Below are positions 59,618 to 64,000 of a DNA stretch of 64,000 nucleotides, piece after piece (positions within the stretch are counted from its first letter, which is position 1; the number at the start of each line of letters is the position of its first letter). Both the position numbers and the translations under genes were made by a program. The notes beneath the pieces are model-generated. The model was not told where the DNA came from, ran no database searches, and was given only the letters and a program-made list of their open reading frames with translations. Source of the stretch: Pseudoalteromonas sp. T1lg48 (GTDB lineage: Bacteria > Pseudomonadota > Gammaproteobacteria > Enterobacterales > Alteromonadaceae); the NCBI RefSeq assembly GCF_002964785.1, contig NZ_PQCC01000001.1, forward strand, positions 248,001 through 312,000, read 5' to 3'.

Positions 59618-59633
59618 ATCACATATGCAAATA

Positions 59634-62231
59634 TTACACGGCTTGCTGGATAATCACGTTATCCGCTTTCTTCGTGTACTGAGGCATCTTGTGGAAGTTC
59701 AAGTAACGGTAAGTATCGGCCGCTGTTGCGTTGATCTTCTCCGCGTATTCTTGATATTCCGCAGGTGTAGGTAGTTTACCTAGAATTGCTGCTACCGCTG
59801 CAAGCTCAGCAGACGCTAGGAATACGTTCGCACCTGTACCTAGACGGTTAGGGAAGTTACGCGTAGAGGTAGAAACAACCGTTGCTTTATCAGCAACACG
59901 TGCCTGGTTACCCATACACAGTGAACATCCCGGAGTTTCGATACGTGCACCTACACGACCAAAGATACCGTAGTAACCTTCGTCGGTAAGCTGGTCTTTA
60001 TCCATCTTAGTTGGTGGTGCAACCCAAAGTTGCGTTGGTAGACGACCACCGAAGTTGTCTAGTAGCTTACCAGCGGCACGGAAGTGGCCGATGTTGGTCA
60101 TACATGAACCGATGAATACTTCGTCGATCTTCTCGCCAGTCACATCTGAAAGAAGACGTGCATCATCCGGGTCATTAGGAGCACATAGGATTGGCTCTTT
60201 GATTTCCGCCAGGTCGATTTCAATTACATGCGCGTATTCAGCGTCTTTGTCGGCTTCCATAAGCTCTGGGTTAGCCAACCACTCTTGCATCGCGTTGATA
60301 CGACGCTCGATAGTACGTACATCACCGTAGCCTTCAGCGATCATCCACTTAAGCATAACGATGTTTGACTCTAGGTACTCAGAGATAGACTCTTTGCTTA
60401 GCTTAACGGTACAACCTGCGGCTGAACGCTCGGCAGAGGCATCTGATAGCTCAAACGCTTGCTCAACGGTTAGGTGCTCAACACCTTCGATCTCTAGTAC
60501 GCGACCAGAGAATTCGTTGATCTTACCCTTCTTCTCAACGGTAAGCAGACCTTGCTTGATGCCGTAGTAAGGGATTGCGTGTACCAGGTCACGTAGTGTG
60601 ATACCCGGCTGCATTTCGCCTTTGAAACGTACCAATACCGACTCAGGCATATCCAGTGGCATAACACCGGTCGCCGCTGCAAACGCAACCGCACCAGAAC
60701 CCGCTGGGAATGAAATACCTAGTGGGAAACGAGTATGCGAGTCACCACCTGTACCTACGGTATCAGGAAGAAGCATACGGTTTAGCCATGAGTGGATTAC
60801 ACCGTCACCTGGACGTAGCGATACGCCGCCACGGTTCATGATGAAATCAGGGAGTGTGTGGTGCGTGTTTACGTCGATAGGCTTAGGATAAGCAGACGTG
60901 TGACAGAAAGACTGCATTGTAAGATCGGCAGAGAAACCAAGACACGCAAGGTCTTTCAGTTCGTCACGGGTCATAGGACCTGTGGTATCTTGCGAACCAA
61001 CCGTAGTCATCTTAGGCTCACAGTATTGACCAGGGCGAACGCCAGGCATATTACATGCTTTACCTACCATCTTCTGCGCCAGGGTGAAACCCTTACCAGA
61101 ATCAGTCACTAGCGCAGGCTTACGGAAGATGTCTTCAGCTTCCATACCCAGTGAATTACGCGCTTTGTCGGTCAGACCACGACCAATGATCAATGGAATA
61201 CGACCACCGGCACGTACTTCATCAAGGATTACGTCTGACTTAAGCTTGAATGTAGAGATAACTTCGTCGGTACCGTGACGCTTAACCACACCTTCATATG
61301 GGTAGATATCGATTTGATCACCCATATTCATGTCTTCAACGTTTAGCTCGATTGGCAATGCGCCTGAGTCTTCCATGGTATTGAAGAAGATAGGGGCAAT
61401 TTTACCACCTAGACATACACCGCCAACGCGCTTGTTTGGTACGTGAGGAATGTCATCACCCATGAACCAAAGTACCGAGTTAGTTGCCGACTTACGTGAT
61501 GAGCCAGTACCCACAACGTCACCTACGTACGCTAGCGGCAGACCTTTGGTTTTAAGCTCTTCAAGTTGGGCGATAGGACCGATTTCACCGGCTTTATCAG
61601 GGTTGATACCGTCACGCTCGTTCTTAAGCATAGCCAGTGCGTGCAGTGGGATATCCGGACGTGACCAGGCATCAGGTGCTGGTGACAGGTCATCGGTGTT
61701 CGTTTCACCGGTTACCTTGAACACGGTTACAGAGATCTTCTCTGGCACCGCCGGCTTCTCAAGGAACCACTCGGCGTTTGCCCAAGACTCGATGACTTGC
61801 TTGGCAAATTCGTTACCCGCTTTGGCTTTTTCTTCTACGTCGTAGAAGGCATCAAACATAAGCAAGGTGTGTGATAAGCCTTTAGCAACGATCGGCGCTA
61901 GGTCAGCATTGTCTAAAAGCTCAACCATAGGCTCGATGTTGTAGCCACCTAGCATGGTGCCAAGTAGCTCTGCCGCTTTCTCTTTATTGATTAGTGGCGA
62001 CTGCGCTTCACCTTTTGCAACGGCGGCTAGAAAACCCGCTTTTACATAGGCGGCGTCATCTACGCCAGGCGGTACACGGTTAACAAGAAGGTCTAGGATA
62101 AACTCTTCTTCACCGGCAGGTGGATTCTTGATTAATTCGATCAGGTCAGCAGTTTGCTGAGCATCTAATGGTGCAGGCACAATACCTTGGGCTGCACGCT
62201 CTTCAACATGTTTACGATATTCTTGAAGCAC
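59634..62231 (-). CDS. acnB: Aconitate hydratase B
   Basis: 865 residues, the E. coli AcnB length. It isomerises citrate and isocitrate in the TCA cycle with a [4Fe-4S] cluster. The cluster cysteines are in [10 protein letters not shown] and [24 protein letters not shown] and [20 protein letters not shown] mark the AcnB type. The N-terminal HEAT-like domain ([15 protein letters not shown]) is present. The start is GTG at 62231 with GAGGG 8 bases upstream. Apo-AcnB can bind mRNA in E. coli when iron is short. Confidence 0.98.
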   Translation of the reverse strand: MLQEYRKHVEERAAQGIVPAPLDAQQTADLIELIKNPPAGEEEFILDLLVNRVPPGVDDAAYVKAGFLAAVAKGEAQSPLINKEKAAELLGTMLGGYNIEPMVELLDNADLAPIVAKGLSHTLLMFDAFYDVEEKAKAGNEFAKQVIESWANAEWFLEKPAVPEKISVTVFKVTGETNTDDLSPAPDAWSRPDIPLHALAMLKNERDGINPDKAGEIGPIAQLEELKTKGLPLAYVGDVVGTGSSRKSATNSVLWFMGDDIPHVPNKRVGGVCLGGKIAPIFFNTMEDSGALPIELNVEDMNMGDQIDIYPYEGVVKRHGTDEVISTFKLKSDVILDEVRAGGRIPLIIGRGLTDKARNSLGMEAEDIFRKPALVTDSGKGFTLAQKMVGKACNMPGVRPGQYCEPKMTTVGSQDTTGPMTRDELKDLACLGFSADLTMQSFCHTSAYPKPIDVNTHHTLPDFIMNRGGVSLRPGDGVIHSWLNRMLLPDTVGTGGDSHTRFPLGISFPAGSGAVAFAAATGVMPLDMPESVLVRFKGEMQPGITLRDLVHAIPYYGIKQGLLTVEKKGKINEFSGRVLEIEGVEHLTVEQAFELSDASAERSAAGCTVKLSKESISEYLESNIVMLKWMIAEGYGDVRTIERRINAMQEWLANPELMEADKDAEYAHVIEIDLAEIKEPILCAPNDPDDARLLSDVTGEKIDEVFIGSCMTNIGHFRAAGKLLDNFGGRLPTQLWVAPPTKMDKDQLTDEGYYGIFGRVGARIETPGCSLCMGNQARVADKATVVSTSTRNFPNRLGTGANVFLASAELAAVAAILGKLPTPAEYQEYAEKINATAADTYRYLNFHKMPQYTKKADNVIIQQAV

Positions 62232-62309
62232 AATTATGCCCTCTTGGTGACGTGAAAGTAGTAGACTTCGACGCGTCCATACTACTTATAGAATTTTGAC
62301 ACGATAGCA

Positions 62310-62338
62310 ATTATAAAGGCTTTAAAGATAGAAGAAAA
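62310..62338 (-). promoter_or_regulatory. Candidate acnB promoter
   Basis: A perfect TATAAT -10 (minus strand, 62310-62315) lies 79 bp before the acnB start; the -35 position 17 bp further (TTTTCT) is weak, so an activator may help. No clear CRP or FNR site was recognised. Confidence 0.5.
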
Positions 62339-62438
62339 TTGGCGTCGCCGCCTAGTAGCAAAATAGTCGCTATAAATAGTATGAATGTGAGCGGTGAGAA
62401 AACTATAGATCTGTGAATGTTGAGTAATAATTATTTGC

Positions 62439-62466
62439 AAAAAGCCCGGCATACGCCGGGCTTTTT
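62439..62466 (-). terminator. Intrinsic terminator of the OmpA-family gene
   Basis: AAAAAGCCCGGC (62439-62450) and GCCGGGCTTTTT (62455-62466) form a 12-bp stem with a 4-base loop, ending in Ts on the minus strand, 27 bp past the stop. Confidence 0.92.
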
Positions 62467-62493
62467 CATCATAGGTGAGTAATAACCTGATGA

Positions 62494-63549
62494 TTAGTTA
62501 CGTTTGATGCTTACACGCTCGGTTACCGAGATATGCGCTTCAACGCGACGGTTTTCAGCGTGAGCTTCTTTTGTGTTAGCAGGGTTAAGCAAACGCTCTT
62601 CACCCATACCAACGGTCTCAACACGAGAAGCTGAAATACCATCATCGATTAGTTGCTTAGCAACGCCGTCAGCACGCTTTTTAGAAAGCTTTTTGTTGTA
62701 ACCGGCATCGCCTACCGCTGAAGCATGACCTTCAAGCAGTACGTTAGTTTGTGGATACTTGTTCATGAAATCAGCTACTTTCTGGATATCATCCAAGTAG
62801 CGCTGGTTTACGTCAGAGTTGTCGTGTGGGAAACGTACTAACAAGCTAACCTTGTCACCTTTTTCCATGTAACGAGTACAACCAGACGCATCAACCGCAT
62901 CTTCCATTGGCGTGTTTGCACACTTATCATTGGCATCAAGTACGCCGTCTTTATCCGTGTCTTTTGGCTCTGGCTTTGGAGCAACAACTACTGGTGCCGG
63001 CTCTACCTTTTTAGGCTCTGGCTTGTCACCAAAGTGGTAGCTAACACCTAGTTTCAGACCAAAATCTGAATGGTTCTGGTTTAAGCCTTCGTAGTAGTTG
63101 GCTTCACCGAAAAATGCCCAGTTGTAACGGAAGTGGCTTCGGAAACCGAAACCTAGGTTAGCCGCGTTGAAGTCGTCGTAAACATCAAACTTCTTTGCAC
63201 CTAGTACACCGTAGAAAGTGTCGTTGAAGTGATATAGTACATCAGCACCGTAACGCTCACCTGTTTTGTGATTTTCTGAGTTTTCTTTGTCAAGTTCCAG
63301 GGCTGCAAATTCTAGACGCGCAGTCCAGTACTCGTTGAAGCGGTAGCCTACCTCGATACCTGAACCGAAAGACTCACCAAGAGCTACATTGGCAGGGGTT
63401 GCGCCCTGAATGTTATCCCAGTCAGCCCAGAAGTAATCGGCGAATACGCCAATATGAATACCTTCATGAGGATTTTTCTGTTCTTCAGCAACAGCCGCTT
63501 GTGATGCCATTGCTAATACGATAGCTGCAGAAAGTGATTTGATTTTCAT
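62494..63549 (-). CDS. OmpA/OprF-family outer membrane protein
   Basis: 351 residues from ATG 63549 (MKIKSLSAAIVLAMASQAAVA signal peptide). An eight-strand beta-barrel (about 30-175) ends YHFGD; a Pro/Lys/Val linker follows; a thrombospondin type 3-like DTDKDGVLDANDKC precedes the OmpA peptidoglycan-binding domain (LLEGHASAVGDAGYNKKLSKKRA, partly quoted, with NRRVEA at the end). It tethers the outer membrane to the wall. GGAA lies just upstream; an ATG three codons earlier is too near the GGG. Long 5' region suggests regulation. Confidence 0.93.
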   Translation of the reverse strand: MKIKSLSAAIVLAMASQAAVAEEQKNPHEGIHIGVFADYFWADWDNIQGATPANVALGESFGSGIEVGYRFNEYWTARLEFAALELDKENSENHKTGERYGADVLYHFNDTFYGVLGAKKFDVYDDFNAANLGFGFRSHFRYNWAFFGEANYYEGLNQNHSDFGLKLGVSYHFGDKPEPKKVEPAPVVVAPKPEPKDTDKDGVLDANDKCANTPMEDAVDASGCTRYMEKGDKVSLLVRFPHDNSDVNQRYLDDIQKVADFMNKYPQTNVLLEGHASAVGDAGYNKKLSKKRADGVAKQLIDDGISASRVETVGMGEERLLNPANTKEAHAENRRVEAHISVTERVSIKRN

Positions 63550-64000
63550 TGTTTCCATCCCATTTTACGATTATCGATTTTGCGCATTAAGGTTAAGTGG
63601 TTAACATCCTTAAAGCGCCAAGTAAGGGGTCCTTCGTGTGCCTCTTACTTAGTTATATTCCGATGATTCATTAATCTATCAGCCGACATTTCTTGCTTTT
63701 ATCGCAGGCGCTATAAGCACCAGGTCTAGATCCGCGCTAACAGGTTCCAACACATCTACATTGTAGACTAATTAAGTAACTTCGCTTCTTAACTTAATCA
63801 GGCAGGTTATATTAAAGCATTATGTTCCTGAATATAAGATGATTTTAGTATAAAAGTAGTAAAATTCCTGCCTTAATGCAAAGTGCCCTGGGATAAAAAA
63901 TAGTCTTCAACTGGCTGTCAACAGGAATCGGAGATTAACTAACTGCTGTGGTTAACTTGGCGTGCCAAACTTGCAAACCAGCCCTTAATGCAAGCAATTA
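63550..64000. other. 451-bp region upstream of the OmpA-family gene
   Basis: No gene recognised. The region is AT-rich and holds an inverted repeat ATTAAGT (63771-63777) with ACTTAAT (63792-63798), and CTACATTGTAG (63757-63767). On the minus strand TACAAT (63760s) and TATACT (near 63850) could be -10 elements, but neither has a good -35. It should contain the porin promoter and leader; another gene may begin beyond the edge. Confidence 0.45.

Overview
The window is 64 kb of a gammaproteobacterial chromosome. Gene content and order resemble Alteromonadales and neighbouring orders (Shewanella- or Gallaecimonas-like): a petABC cytochrome bc1 operon sits between rplM-rpsI and sspAB, a csrD-like gene lies beside mreB, and the mla-kds-lpt-rpoN-ptsN-rapZ run is intact. 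No rRNA, tRNA, CRISPR array, insertion sequence or prophage was recognised. The naming of relatives is inference from synteny remembered from known genomes, not from a search.

Layout. 1-5.1 kb, minus strand: the 5' part of an acetylornithine aminotransferase gene, an HDOD-domain protein, pabA, trpS, gph and rpe. 5.4-9.7 kb: two small plus-strand genes (one a 59-residue DUF2970 protein) inserted between rpe and the aroK-aroB-damX-dam run. 10-16.4 kb, minus: sspAB, petABC, rpsI, rplM and zapE. 16.5-19.6 kb, plus: zapG, degQ and degS. 19.7-24.4 kb, minus: murA, ibaG and mlaBCDEF. 24.6-33.9 kb, plus: yrbG, kdsD, kdsC, lptCAB, rpoN, hpf, ptsN, rapZ, npr and mgtE. 34-38 kb: a VOC/glyoxalase-like gene behind a SoxR-type operator, pmbA, darP and tldD. 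38-47.1 kb, minus: a nitrilase-family gene, yhdP, rng, maf and mreDCB. 47.5-55.3 kb: a D-cysteine desulfhydrase-like PLP enzyme, csrD, ssb, yajR and uvrA. 55.4-59.4 kb is the accessory stretch: an unknown membrane protein, a hotdog thioesterase, a prolyl-hydroxylase-like 2OG-Fe(II) oxygenase, and a two-gene unit of a VC1184-type class V PLP enzyme with a PF10014-type 2OG-Fe dioxygenase. 59.6-64 kb: acnB and an OmpA-family porin.

How the genes work together. Much of the window builds and maintains the envelope: murA for peptidoglycan, mlaBCDEF and yhdP for phospholipid traffic, kdsD/kdsC for Kdo, lptCAB for LPS export, mreBCD for cell shape, damX/zapE/zapG for division, and degQ/degS for periplasmic quality control. 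A second theme is RNA and nitrogen-related control: rpoN, hpf, ptsN, npr, rapZ, rng and csrD.

Points for a second look. kdsC and mreB each carry a single-base frameshift in a short homopolymer, most likely sequence errors because both genes are normally essential. An intrinsic terminator lies inside the ptsN coding sequence just after hpf. A 20-bp perfect palindrome with a 19-bp promoter spacer precedes the VOC gene. The class V PLP enzyme / 2OG dioxygenase operon has atypical active-site residues and three copies of a 12-bp motif upstream; it is the best candidate here for undescribed chemistry.
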